The notes beneath the pieces are model-generated. The model saw nothing but the letters and a program-made list of their open reading frames with translations. It did no database searches and had not been told where the DNA came from. Of a stretch of DNA of 64,000 bases, positions 17,146 to 25,672 are shown in pieces; the first letter of the stretch is position 1; each line of letters starts with the position of its first letter. Location of the stretch: positions 62,001 to 126,000 of the forward strand of contig JAHENC010000018.1 of assembly GCA_024643365.1 (NCBI GenBank), given 5' to 3'. A program made the translations under genes and the position numbers. This DNA comes from Crocinitomicaceae bacterium (GTDB lineage: Bacteria; Bacteroidota; Bacteroidia; Flavobacteriales_D; Crocinitomicaceae).

Positions 17146-18690
17146 TTATTTTGCTTTCAATGAAATGTAAGGAATCAATACTTCTTCGAGGGAAATTCCC
17201 CCGTGCTGAAAAGTATTGCCATAATAGTTCACGAAATGATTGTAGTTGTTTGGATACACAAAGAAATCCTGTTCTCTAGCAAAAACAAATTCCGCAGATA
17301 GTTTTAGTTTTGGTAAAAAAGCTTCACTGGGATTCTTCACCGAAAACACTTCTTTGGCTTCATAAGTTAAACCGCGTCCAGCTTTGTAGCGTAAATTGGA
17401 ATTTGTGTTTCGTTCGCCTACAATGCGAACTGGTTTGTTGACCTTAATCGTTCCGTGGTCTGTCGTTACAATGAGGCGAATTCCAGCTTCTGCTATTTTC
17501 TTGATGATTTCGAGTAGGGGAGAGTGCTCTAGCCAAGAAACGGTGATGGATCGATATGCAGACTCATTATCCGCTAGCTCCCGAATGACTTCCATCTCTG
17601 TTCGCGCGTGAGACAACATATCGACAAAATTGTACACGATGAAGTTCACATCGTTATCCTTCCAAGTGTGAAAAGAATCGCCAAGTTTCTTTCCTGCCTC
17701 AACGTTGGTAATTTTATTGTAACTCCATTTCACATTTTTCCCCAATCGTTTTAATTGTGCATCTAGAAATTCTTTTTCGTGCATGTTTTTCCCTCCTTCA
17801 TCGTCTTCATTTTTCCATAAGGTTGGGAATCGTTTTTCGATTTCAGAAGGTAACAGTCCTGCGAAGAATGCGTTTCGAGCATAATGTGTCGCTGTTGGTA
17901 ATATCGAGAAAACAATCTCTTCTTCCTCTTTGGAAAAATAACGCGATAAAATTGGTTCAATCATCTTCCATTGGTCGAATCGTAAATTATCAATCACAAG
18001 TACAGCTGTTTTTTCTTTCCCAATGAATGGTGCGATTTTATCTTTAACGAGGGTCTGGATCATCTGTGGGGCATCTTCTGTTCCATTGACCCAATCCAGG
18101 TAGTTGTCTTCAATAAAGTCACAAAAAAGTTTATTTGCTTCCTTCTTTTGCATGTCGAAAATTTCACGCATTCCGGAATCTTCAATATTATCTAATTCCA
18201 GTTCCCAATAAACGAGTTTCGCGTAGAACTCTTTCCATTCTTCTGCATCCATACGTCCCATGAGTTGCATGCCGAGTTGACGGAATTCTTGTTGGTAATT
18301 TGAATTTGTTTTTTGACTTACCAATTTCGATAGGTCCAGGTTTTTCTTAATGCTTAGAAGGATTTGATTGGGATTCACCGGTTTAATCAAATAATCGGCG
18401 ATTTTACTCCCTATAGCTTCCTCCATGATGTGTTCTTCTTCGCTTTTGGTGATCATAACGATCGGAACAAGTGGTTTTTGTTCTTTAATTTGGAATAGGG
18501 TTTCAAGCCCTGTTAATCCAGGCATATTTTCATCCAAGAAGATAATATCGTAAGAATGAAGTAGCGCTTTTTCAATCGCATCTTGTCCATTCGTTACCGG
18601 GTCGACACTGTATCCTTTCGCTTCAAGAAACAAAATGTGTGGTTTCAATAATTCAATTTCATCGTCCGCCCAAAGAATTTTACCCTGCAT
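17146..18690 (-). CDS. porX: PorX-type response regulator with PglZ domain (T9SS control)
   Basis: A 514-aa two-part protein. Residues 1-120 are a receiver domain with Asp9/Asp10 in WADDE, the phospho-acceptor Asp53 in IIFLDENMPG, Thr81 in MITKSE and Lys103 in LIKPVNP. After a helical linker, residues ~225-510 form a PglZ / alkaline-phosphatase-superfamily domain with VLVIDNLRFDQW, LPTATHYARNAFFAG and TTDHGTIKV, which place metal ligands and the nucleophilic Thr. In Porphyromonas, PorX is phosphorylated by PorY and controls type IX secretion; its PglZ domain hydrolyses phospho-oligonucleotides. The domain order and spacing match. Divergent from the HD gene by 24 bp. Confidence 0.93.
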   Translation of the reverse strand: MQGKILWADDEIELLKPHILFLEAKGYSVDPVTNGQDAIEKALLHSYDIIFLDENMPGLTGLETLFQIKEQKPLVPIVMITKSEEEHIMEEAIGSKIADYLIKPVNPNQILLSIKKNLDLSKLVSQKTNSNYQQEFRQLGMQLMGRMDAEEWKEFYAKLVYWELELDNIEDSGMREIFDMQKKEANKLFCDFIEDNYLDWVNGTEDAPQMIQTLVKDKIAPFIGKEKTAVLVIDNLRFDQWKMIEPILSRYFSKEEEEIVFSILPTATHYARNAFFAGLLPSEIEKRFPTLWKNEDDEGGKNMHEKEFLDAQLKRLGKNVKWSYNKITNVEAGKKLGDSFHTWKDNDVNFIVYNFVDMLSHARTEMEVIRELADNESAYRSITVSWLEHSPLLEIIKKIAEAGIRLIVTTDHGTIKVNKPVRIVGERNTNSNLRYKAGRGLTYEAKEVFSVKNPSEAFLPKLKLSAEFVFAREQDFFVYPNNYNHFVNYYGNTFQHGGISLEEVLIPYISLKAK

Positions 18691-18705
18691 ATGCCTTATT
18701 TTTAA

Positions 18706-18713
18706 TAGTTTTG
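18706..18713 (+). promoter_or_regulatory. Candidate -7 element for the HD-domain gene
   Basis: TAGTTTTG ends one base before the ATG at 18715. It would give a leaderless mRNA or a start further in. Confidence 0.3.
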
Positions 18714-18714
18714 A

Positions 18715-19977
18715 ATGAATTTAATTAAAGGTACTCAATTGCAACCGAATCAACATCGAAACAACAAGAAGAAAATTATTAACGACCCAGTCTATGGTTT
18801 TATTACAATTCCGGACGAAATAATTTTCGATATATTGGAACATCCTCATATGCAACGACTTCGTCGTATTATGCAGTTGGGATTAAGTCACCTTGTTTAT
18901 CCGGGAGCAAATCACACACGTTTTCATCACGTTTTGGGTGCGATGCACTTGATGAGTGAAGCTGTGGCAACGATTCGTCGCAAAGGACACGAAATTACAC
19001 TTGAAGAGGAACGTGCTGTTTGCCTGGCCATTTTACTGCACGACATCGGACATGGTCCGTTTAGTCATGCCTTGGAATACGACATCGTTTGTGGTGTCAG
19101 TCACGAAGAAATATCTTCCTTTTTTATTGAAGAATTATCTAAGGAATTCGATGGTCAGCTTGATATGGCTTTACTGATCTTTCAAAATAAATACGACAAA
19201 CCGTTTTTACATCAGTTGGTTTCTAGTCAACTTGACATGGATCGACTCGATTATTTAAATCGAGATAGTTTTTATTCTGGAGTAAGTGAAGGAATTATCG
19301 GAACAGATCGATTGATTGAAATGCTGAACGTTCGTGATGGACAATTAGTATTGGAAGAAAAAGGAATCTATTCGATTGAAAAGTTCATTGTAGCTAGACG
19401 TTTGATGTATTGGCAAGTATATTTACACAAAACGGTTGTTGCTGCAGAGTTTATGTTGATTCACGCACTTCGTCGAGCTAAATTTCTAGCGAAACGTGGA
19501 GATGATGTTTTCGCGAGTCCAGCCTTGTCCTTTTTCATGAAACAAGACATAACAGAAAATGACTTTCATCAACGTAAAGAAGTGTTGGAGAATTTTGCTC
19601 AGTTGGACGATTACGACATTTGGTCAGCAATTAAAGTTTGGCAAACACATAATGATCCGATTTTATCCCAATTAGCAAAGTCATTGGTAAATAGAAAGCT
19701 ATTTAAAATCGTTATTTCTAAAGATCCGTTTAGTGAAGAGCGCATCAAAACAGAGCGCAAAAGAATTCAAGATATCTATCAATTATCTGATGATGAGGTT
19801 GACTATTTTGTCTATTCTGATGTTTTAACAAACAAGGCATACAATCAAGACAAACAGAACATTAATCTGTTAATGAAAAATGGAGACATCATCGATTTAA
19901 CCGAAGCTTCTGATAACTTGAATATTTCTGCATTGGCTCAACCGGTAGAGAAATATTTTCTCTGTTTTCCCGCATAG
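18715..19977 (+). CDS. HD-domain phosphohydrolase (dGTPase/SAMHD1-like)
   Basis: A 420-aa HD-superfamily hydrolase. Metal-site motifs are in order: NHTRFHHVLGAMHL (first His), LLHDIGHGPFSHALE (the His-Asp pair) and QLDMDRLDYLNRD (last Asp). This set is that of the YdhJ / dNTP-triphosphohydrolase-like group related to SAMHD1, so the likely substrate is a nucleotide or dNTP, though activity is not shown by sequence. The first ~20 residues are not conserved-looking, and the start is uncertain; the recognisable fold begins at KIINDPVYGFITIP. It is divergent from porX with only 24 bp between starts. The ~110 bp downstream hold no feature other than the HigB promoter. Confidence 0.9.
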   Translation: MNLIKGTQLQPNQHRNNKKKIINDPVYGFITIPDEIIFDILEHPHMQRLRRIMQLGLSHLVYPGANHTRFHHVLGAMHLMSEAVATIRRKGHEITLEEERAVCLAILLHDIGHGPFSHALEYDIVCGVSHEEISSFFIEELSKEFDGQLDMALLIFQNKYDKPFLHQLVSSQLDMDRLDYLNRDSFYSGVSEGIIGTDRLIEMLNVRDGQLVLEEKGIYSIEKFIVARRLMYWQVYLHKTVVAAEFMLIHALRRAKFLAKRGDDVFASPALSFFMKQDITENDFHQRKEVLENFAQLDDYDIWSAIKVWQTHNDPILSQLAKSLVNRKLFKIVISKDPFSEERIKTERKRIQDIYQLSDDEVDYFVYSDVLTNKAYNQDKQNINLLMKNGDIIDLTEASDNLNISALAQPVEKYFLCFPA

Positions 19978-20065
19978 TTAAGACTCCTCCGCACAATAAA
20001 TAGTTATTTCTGCGTTATTTAATTTGTTCCTAAAAATTGAAAATGTAAAAAAAATACGCTAAAAG

Positions 20066-20096
20066 TTGTACTAAAGTGAAACTAATTGTATTTTTG
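20066..20096 (+). promoter_or_regulatory. Candidate promoter of the HigBA-type pair
   Basis: TTG (20066-20068), 20-nt spacer, TATTTTTG (20089-20096), matching TTG-N20-TAnnTTTG. The ATG at 20098 follows at once, so the transcript would be leaderless or nearly so. Confidence 0.45.
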
Positions 20097-20097
20097 T

Positions 20098-20448
20098 ATG
20101 GAGAAAGTGGGAGAAAAGTTCAGAGATATCCTCTTTTTTGAAACGTATTTTGAAGATTTTTTTGTTCAGCAGAAACCAAAAGTAAAGGAGAAAATTATTT
20201 GGACACTCGAGTTGCTACAAGAGTTGCCTGTGATTCCTTCCCAATACCTGAAGCACATTCACGGAACAGATGGTCTATTTGAAATTCGGATTCAAAACGG
20301 CAGTGATATTTTTCGAATTTTTTGTTTTTTCGATGAGGGTCAATTGGTGGTACTAATCAATGCCTTTCAAAAAAAAACACAAAAACTTCCACGAAGAGAA
20401 ATTGCACGTGCCATTCAATTAAAAAAGGACTATGAAAACAATAAGTAA
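20098..20448 (+). CDS. HigB/RelE-type toxin (phage-derived Gp49-like, DUF891)
   Basis: A 116-aa predicted mRNA interferase toxin. The conserved core is KIIWTLELLQELPVIPSQYLKHI, followed by GLFEIRIQNGSDIFRIFCFFDEGQLVVLINAFQKKTQK, the typical RelE-fold strand run, and a basic Lys/Arg-rich end. The ATG at 20098 (MEKVGEKF) is chosen over a TTG four codons upstream. Toxin first and antitoxin second is the HigBA order. The 3' end overlaps the antitoxin start by 17 nt. It is a small accessory islet between housekeeping genes. Confidence 0.88.
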   Translation: MEKVGEKFRDILFFETYFEDFFVQQKPKVKEKIIWTLELLQELPVIPSQYLKHIHGTDGLFEIRIQNGSDIFRIFCFFDEGQLVVLINAFQKKTQKLPRREIARAIQLKKDYENNK

Positions 20449-20734
20449 AGTACTGACTTTAGATCAGTTCAAAGACAAGCATTATGGCCCTAAAGGTTCT
20501 GAATCTCGCGATAGTTTAGAAAAAGGCTACCAAGAATTTCGGTTAGGAGCGATGATACAAAGTGCTAGATTAGAGAAGGGGATGACTCAAGAACAATTAG
20601 CTACCAAAGTGGGTACCACAAAATCCTATATTTCAAAATTAGAAAACGACATGAAAGAAGTTCGTTTTTCAACGTTAAAGAAAATAGTGGAGCTTGGTTT
20701 GGGAGGACAACTTGAGTTATCCATTCGCCTATAA
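20432..20734 (+). CDS. HigA-type antitoxin, XRE family
   Basis: A 100-aa protein with a helix-turn-helix at residues ~38-90: IQSARLEKGMTQEQLATKVGTTKSYISKLEN. It is the expected partner of the upstream toxin, binding it and repressing the shared promoter. The N-terminal ~35 residues form the likely toxin-binding arm. The start overlaps the toxin gene by 17 nt (translational coupling). Its stop codon directly abuts that of the convergent mscS-like gene, leaving no space for a terminator. Confidence 0.9.
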   Translation: MKTISKVLTLDQFKDKHYGPKGSESRDSLEKGYQEFRLGAMIQSARLEKGMTQEQLATKVGTTKSYISKLENDMKEVRFSTLKKIVELGLGGQLELSIRL

Positions 20735-21223
20735 TTATTTTCGTACAATCGTTTTTGCCAGTACAACAGACGTTGGAATAGTGACCAAATGATTTTCCTT
20801 TGTTTTGATATACATAAAGAAGAAACTGATGTCCATTAGTTCTCCTTCAATGTCATATTCCTTGTCCAAAATGTGAATGGTCTCACCAATTTTCATTGGA
20901 TGATTGAAGAATAAAATCAAACTTGCCGTGATATTGGATAAAATCGACCATTGAGCAAAGAATGCTACCCCCATCACAGTAATGATTGACGTGATGAAAA
21001 CAACCAATCCTTCTTTGTTTATGTTCCAAATCCCAGCAAGGACAATGGCAATGAAAATCCACAAGAACAAATTGATGATGCGAACGGTAATTCGTTTTCG
21101 TTTCAAGTCGAAGTCGAAATGAGCTAGAAACCGATTAACTGATTTTGTCGCTAAAAACTTGATTAATAGAGATAATACAATTAAGATGACTGTCTCTAAA
21201 AGTTGAAATTCTAATTGAGTCAT
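20735..21223 (-). CDS. Small MscS-family mechanosensitive channel protein
   Basis: A 162-aa membrane protein with N-terminal helices (residues ~8-25, 48-68 and 72-95) and the MscS core ITVMGVAFFAQWSILSNITASLILFFNHPMKIGETI, where the pore-lining helix and start of the beta domain lie. The C-terminal domain is minimal (ends VVLAKTIVRK), so it lacks most of the MscS vestibule. It would release osmolytes on hypo-osmotic shock. The start overlaps the mazG stop by 4 nt. Confidence 0.87.
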   Translation of the reverse strand: MTQLEFQLLETVILIVLSLLIKFLATKSVNRFLAHFDFDLKRKRITVRIINLFLWIFIAIVLAGIWNINKEGLVVFITSIITVMGVAFFAQWSILSNITASLILFFNHPMKIGETIHILDKEYDIEGELMDISFFFMYIKTKENHLVTIPTSVVLAKTIVRK

Positions 21224-21993
21224 GATTTTTTTAATTTAAGTTTTGCTTCATCCCAAAAAACATCCAATTCATTCAAGGTCATGTTTCGGATGTCGATTTC
21301 TTTTTCTTTGATCAGATCTTCCATCAATTGAAAACGTTTAATGAACTTCTGATTGGTTTGTGCTAAAGCATTTTCAGGCGAAATCCCGATAAATCGAGCA
21401 TAATTGACCAAAGAAAACAACACATCACCAAATTCTTCCTCCACGTGTTCAGAGTTTGCTTCCACTTCCACTTGAAGTTCTTGCATTTCTTCTTCTACTT
21501 TTTTCCAAACATCTTGTCGGTGTTCCCATTCGAAACCTATTCCTTTGGCTTTTTCTTGAATACGAGTAGCTTTTACTAAGGCTGGCAGTGAAGATGGAAC
21601 TCCTTCCAAAACAGATTTCTTACCTTCTTTCAGTTTTAATTTTTCCCAATTTGCTTTAACTTCTTCCTCACCCGAAACTGTTACATCTCCGTATATGTGT
21701 GGATGACGATAAATCAACTTTTCGCAAATAGCATTCAAGACACTTGTCACATCAAATTGACCTTGTTCATCACCCAATTTACAATAGAAAACAAGGTGCA
21801 AGAATAAATCCCCGATTTCACCTTTTATTTCTTGCATGTCATTTTTCGTGATAGCATCGGTCAATTCATAGGTTTCTTCGATGGTTAAATTTCTTAATGT
21901 TTCGAAAGTTTGTTTCTGATCCCAAGGGCATTTTTCCCTTAAGTCATCCATGATGTTTAATAAGCGTTCAAACGCTACTAGTCTAGAATCCAT
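21220..21993 (-). CDS. mazG: Nucleoside triphosphate pyrophosphohydrolase MazG
   Basis: A 257-aa all-alpha NTP pyrophosphatase with two tandem MazG domains. The first has CPWDQKQTFETLRNLTIEETYEL and GEIGDLFLHLVFYCKL, giving the EExxE/ExxD Mg2+ site. The second has EEEMQELQVEVEANSEHVEEEFGDVLFSLVNYARFIG. It hydrolyses non-canonical or excess (d)NTPs to NMP and PPi; in E. coli it also affects ppGpp level. First gene of a coupled mazG-mscS pair, divergent from the lipid A deacylase operon. Confidence 0.95.
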   Translation of the reverse strand: MDSRLVAFERLLNIMDDLREKCPWDQKQTFETLRNLTIEETYELTDAITKNDMQEIKGEIGDLFLHLVFYCKLGDEQGQFDVTSVLNAICEKLIYRHPHIYGDVTVSGEEEVKANWEKLKLKEGKKSVLEGVPSSLPALVKATRIQEKAKGIGFEWEHRQDVWKKVEEEMQELQVEVEANSEHVEEEFGDVLFSLVNYARFIGISPENALAQTNQKFIKRFQLMEDLIKEKEIDIRNMTLNELDVFWDEAKLKLKKS

Positions 21994-22032
21994 AAAGCAA
22001 AGTTAAAGTTATTCTGTCATCCATTATTTCAT

Positions 22033-22040
22033 TAATTTTG
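22033..22040 (+). promoter_or_regulatory. Candidate -7 element for the PagL-like operon
   Basis: TAATTTTG, 4 nt before the ATG at 22045. No good -33 box. Confidence 0.3.
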
Positions 22041-22044
22041 GTTT

Positions 22045-23121
22045 ATGAAAAAAAGCGGCCTACTTTTTTACATTTGCATTGTTTTCAGCAACTTCAACTT
22101 TGCTCAATCGGGATTTGAAATCCGTGAGAAAGTTGGATTCTTGGCCGCTCATCATGCGGGAATGGCGCATTTAGCTCAACATGTGGCTTTCGCAACAGAA
22201 TTATCATACCTCAAGAAACTTAATGGAGAACAAATTTGGCATTCTTACTACCGGCAACCAGTAGTTGGTGGCACCTTGTTTCTTGGTTCCGTTGGAAACA
22301 ATGAAATTCTTGGACGCTTTGTTGGATTGTATGGATTCGCTGAAATGCCTTTAATTAAATACAAGAATTACCGTATGGATTGGAAGTTTGGGACAGGGTT
22401 GGGATATACCAATCGTCCATATGATCCAATTTTAAATCCAAAAAATGTCGCAATAGGTTCTCGCGTGAATGCGATGATGTGTTTTGCATTGAAGCAGACA
22501 TTTGCTTTTAAACAATCCGCAATTACCTTAGCGATGGACATGACGCATTTTAGCAATGGCTCATTCAAAGTTCCGAATCTTGGAATCAATTTACCCTTTG
22601 TTTCTATCGGATATCAATACGATTTCCCTGAAAAAATATTCAAGGTTAAATCCAAGGAAATGTTTTATGTCTATAAACAGTGGCAGCCGAGTGTAAGTGG
22701 TATGCTTTCAAATAAGGAAACGATGCCCATCGGTGGAAAAAAATACCCAGTCTATGCTGGATCGCTATCCATTCGAAATTATTTCAGTCCGAAATCTGGA
22801 TTTGAATTGAACCTTGACATAATATCTAAACAAGCGTTGCTGAATTATGAACCAATGGTCGAAAAGTCTCAGATGGACATCCTTCAGCTTGGAATCTCTG
22901 CGTCATATTTGCTTCCGTTGAACCGTTTCAATTTCGTATATGGACTAGGTGTTTATGTCCGTGATCGTTATCGTGCGGAAGGACCCCTTTACATTCGTTT
23001 GGGCTGTCGTTATTACGTGTCAAAATCCTTAAGTGCGTTCTTTGGGCTGAAAACGCATTATGCGAAAGCAGATTATTTAGAATTTGGACTTACATATCAC
23101 TTTAAAAAACGAGCGCAATGA
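22045..23121 (+). CDS. PagL-like acyloxyacyl hydrolase / lipid A deacylase
   Basis: A 358-aa outer-membrane barrel. It has a signal peptide (ends NFNFAQ near residue 21), then beta strands. The segment DMTHFSNGSFKVPNLGINL at residues ~165-183 carries the His168-x-Ser170-Asn motif of PagL-type lipid A 3-O-deacylases, followed by the GIN(L) strand. It would remove an acyl chain from lipid A in the outer leaflet. The product is longer than Pseudomonas PagL (~170 aa); the extra ~150 C-terminal residues add more predicted strands. Start of a three-gene envelope operon; its stop shares ATGA with the next gene. Confidence 0.82.
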   Translation: MKKSGLLFYICIVFSNFNFAQSGFEIREKVGFLAAHHAGMAHLAQHVAFATELSYLKKLNGEQIWHSYYRQPVVGGTLFLGSVGNNEILGRFVGLYGFAEMPLIKYKNYRMDWKFGTGLGYTNRPYDPILNPKNVAIGSRVNAMMCFALKQTFAFKQSAITLAMDMTHFSNGSFKVPNLGINLPFVSIGYQYDFPEKIFKVKSKEMFYVYKQWQPSVSGMLSNKETMPIGGKKYPVYAGSLSIRNYFSPKSGFELNLDIISKQALLNYEPMVEKSQMDILQLGISASYLLPLNRFNFVYGLGVYVRDRYRAEGPLYIRLGCRYYVSKSLSAFFGLKTHYAKADYLEFGLTYHFKKRAQ

Positions 23122-23861
23122 AGGTATTGAAAGTTACAGTCATGCTTTTGTTCTTTTTGCAATTGACATCGTGTAAAAAACCTGAGAATCGTTCTTGTTG
23201 GAAAGGGGCGGGGAGTCCGATTAGTAAAATTATCGTGTTACCGAATTTCCAGCAGATGGAAATTCATCAACGTCTGAAAATTGAATTGATTCAGGACTCT
23301 GTTTCGTTTATGGAAGTCATTGCTGGTGAGAATTTGGTGAATTTCATTGACTGGACTGTGGTCGATGGAAAATTGGAAATTTGGAACTTAAACAAATGTC
23401 CGTTCTTGCGCTATAAAAATGACGAGGTAACTTTAAAAATTCACTTTACGGTTTTATCCAAATTGATTTATTGGGGTTCCGAACTTCTGACTAATGAAGA
23501 TACTATTCAAACGAATCACCTAGATGTCTTGATGAACGATGGGGCGGGTGACTTGGATTTAACGGTAATTGCAAATTCAATCAATGTGGTTAATCCACAT
23601 GGGTTTTCCAATATTTCATTGGGCGGAACTTGTGATTTTCTTCGATTGGACATTGATGGATATGGTCGTTTCGATGCGCGTCAAATGCACGTAACTGATT
23701 CCATATCGCTCATGTACGCATCGAATGGCATTTCTTATTTATCAGCAAATCAAGTAAAATTAAAAGCAGAACTTTCTAGTAGTGGAGACATATGGTATTA
23801 TGGTCAACCATTGCTCATCAAAAAAATCCGCTATTCAAGCGGTGATCTAATTCAAAAGTAA
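23118..23861 (+). CDS. DUF2807 (GIN domain) lipoprotein
   Basis: A 247-aa lipoprotein: N-terminal MKVLKVTVMLLFFLQLTSC with lipobox Cys19, then a right-handed beta-helix-like GIN/DUF2807 domain with FQQMEIHQRLKIELIQDS, repeated short strands and LSSSGDIWYYGQP near the end. This domain is common in Bacteroidota surface proteins and is described as a putative auto-transporter adhesin head-like fold; biochemical function is not known. Start overlaps the deacylase stop by 4 nt; one base separates it from the porin. Confidence 0.85.
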   Translation: MKVLKVTVMLLFFLQLTSCKKPENRSCWKGAGSPISKIIVLPNFQQMEIHQRLKIELIQDSVSFMEVIAGENLVNFIDWTVVDGKLEIWNLNKCPFLRYKNDEVTLKIHFTVLSKLIYWGSELLTNEDTIQTNHLDVLMNDGAGDLDLTVIANSINVVNPHGFSNISLGGTCDFLRLDIDGYGRFDARQMHVTDSISLMYASNGISYLSANQVKLKAELSSSGDIWYYGQPLLIKKIRYSSGDLIQK

Positions 23862-23862
23862 T

Positions 23863-24858
23863 ATGGGAAAACAAACCCTCCTTTTTCTATTCTTTTTATC
23901 CACGATTGGATTTGCTTCTACCGAAGACACCTTACGATTCCAGCTTCATGGATTAATTGATGGGTATTCTGTAGTTGGTCAATCAAATTCCATTAGGAAG
24001 ATTCCTTATTTGGTTTCTTCTTCGAATCTAAATTCCTTTCAAATCAACTTGAATCTGATGGAGTTTACTTGGGAGAATTCCAAATGGAAATATGCTCTTT
24101 CTCCTGCTTTAGGAACATACATGAGTCAAAATTATGCTGCTGAAAAGAAATACAAACGATGGATTTATGAAGTGTATGTTCAACGTAAATTCAATAAATC
24201 AAGCCTTGCGGCTGGTGTGTTTAGTTCTCCTTACACGCAAGAAACACCCAAAAGCATTGATCAAATAAGCTATTCTAGAAGTTTGGCTCCAGAATATGTT
24301 CCTTATTACATTAGTGGATTGAAATATAATCGGACCATCAATTCGAATTGGAGTTTGTCTCTGTTCGCTATGAACGGATGGCAAAAGATGGATTATGCGA
24401 ACTTCATACCTTCTTTTGGATCTTTGTTGGAGTTTAAACGCGATCGTTGGAAGTTTAACTGGTCAACCTATTTGGGACGCGAAACTACAATTCAAGCAAA
24501 GGAGCCTCAAATGCGCATTTTTAGTGAATGGAACGTTCAATATGCTTATCGAAACTGGTTGTTTCAAAGTTGTTTCTTTGTCGGTACGCAAGGCATCAAT
24601 TTTTCTCGAAATTGGGGGCAGTTAAATGGTCAATTCGCTTATTCATTATCGGATAGAATGAGGTTGTATGGTCGCGTGGAATATTTTATGGATCCTGATA
24701 ATATTCAAATCACACGCAAACATCTTGCCTCAGAAAGTTTAGGTGTTTTATATGCTTTAAATGATGTGATGAACATTGGAACAGAATTTCGTAGTTTCCA
24801 TTCTGAAAAAAAAGCGTTCGAACCTTATCAATTTCTGTTTTTCCAGCTTAAATTCTGA
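23863..24858 (+). CDS. Outer-membrane beta-barrel porin (BBP2-like)
   Basis: A 331-aa protein with a signal peptide (MGKQTLLFLFFLSTIGFAS) and a porin-like strand pattern: LHGLIDGYSVVGQ, WIYEVYVQRKFNKSSLAAGVF, YISGLKYNRTINSNWSLSL, ending in FQPYQFLFFQLKF-type alternating residues with a C-terminal Phe typical of Bam substrates. It resembles Bacteroidota porins of the OmpL-like beta-barrel porin-2 group. The solute is unknown. Third gene of the PagL-like / DUF2807 / porin operon, so all three products are expected at the outer membrane. Confidence 0.78.
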   Translation: MGKQTLLFLFFLSTIGFASTEDTLRFQLHGLIDGYSVVGQSNSIRKIPYLVSSSNLNSFQINLNLMEFTWENSKWKYALSPALGTYMSQNYAAEKKYKRWIYEVYVQRKFNKSSLAAGVFSSPYTQETPKSIDQISYSRSLAPEYVPYYISGLKYNRTINSNWSLSLFAMNGWQKMDYANFIPSFGSLLEFKRDRWKFNWSTYLGRETTIQAKEPQMRIFSEWNVQYAYRNWLFQSCFFVGTQGINFSRNWGQLNGQFAYSLSDRMRLYGRVEYFMDPDNIQITRKHLASESLGVLYALNDVMNIGTEFRSFHSEKKAFEPYQFLFFQLKF

Positions 24859-24859
24859 T

Positions 24860-24867
24860 TAAATTTG
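24860..24867 (+). promoter_or_regulatory. Candidate -7 element upstream of the exonuclease III gene
   Basis: TAAATTTG, 38 nt before the ATG at 24906; no clear -33 box. Confidence 0.3.
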
Positions 24868-24905
24868 AAACTTCGCTTTGCGATGTATTTTTAATTAGAA
24901 GACCC

Positions 24906-25664
24906 ATGAAAATTATTTCCTTTAATGTTAATGGAATCCGAGCAATTGTCGGAAAAACATTCATTCAAGACATGCAACGTGTGAATGCAGATGTCATTTG
25001 TTTACAAGAAACAAAAGCTACACCTGAACAAGTGCAAGATGCGTGCGCTACGTTAGAAGGATATCATGTTTTTGCAAATTCTGCAGAAAGAAAGGGTTAT
25101 TCAGGTACGGCAATATTAAGCAAAGTTCAGCCCTTGAATGTTACATTCGGAATCGGGATAGCTGAACATGATACGGAAGGTCGTGTCGTTTGTGCTGAGT
25201 ATTCTACTTATTTTGTTGTTTCCGTTTATGTTCCGAATTCTGGAAGTGAATTGTTGCGATTGGGATACCGACAATCTTGGGATTCGGATTTCCTCTCTTA
25301 CTTGAAAAAATTAGAAGCGATAAAACCAGTTGTTGTTTGTGGTGACTTTAACGTTGCTCATCAAGCGATTGACTTGGCTCGTCCAAAAGAAAATTTCAAT
25401 AAAGCAGCGGGATACATGCAGGAAGAAATTGATGGAATGAATCAATTCGTACAAAATGGATTAGTTGACACATTTCGTTCCTTGAATCCAGACTTAGTTA
25501 CCTATTCATGGTGGAGTTACCGAGCAGGAGCACGTGAGAAAAATGTTGGTTGGCGGATTGATTACTTCCTCGTTTCGCAATCCTTTTTACCACAAGTAAA
25601 AGAGTCCTTCATTTTGACAGATGTTTTTGGCTCTGACCATTGTCCAGTGGGAATTCAACTATAA
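24906..25664 (+). CDS. xth: Exodeoxyribonuclease III
   Basis: A 252-aa Mg2+-dependent AP endonuclease / 3'-5' exonuclease for base-excision repair. Motifs are in order: SFNVNGIRA at the N-terminus, CLQETKATPEQ (metal Glu), YVPNSGSE, VVCGDFNVAHQ (catalytic Asp/Asn), YSWWSYRAGAREKNVGWRIDY and the final FGSDHCPVGIQL (Asp-His pair). Normal length. Followed by pcm after 8 nt on the same strand. Confidence 0.97.
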   Translation: MKIISFNVNGIRAIVGKTFIQDMQRVNADVICLQETKATPEQVQDACATLEGYHVFANSAERKGYSGTAILSKVQPLNVTFGIGIAEHDTEGRVVCAEYSTYFVVSVYVPNSGSELLRLGYRQSWDSDFLSYLKKLEAIKPVVVCGDFNVAHQAIDLARPKENFNKAAGYMQEEIDGMNQFVQNGLVDTFRSLNPDLVTYSWWSYRAGAREKNVGWRIDYFLVSQSFLPQVKESFILTDVFGSDHCPVGIQL

Positions 25665-25672
25665 AATCAAGG

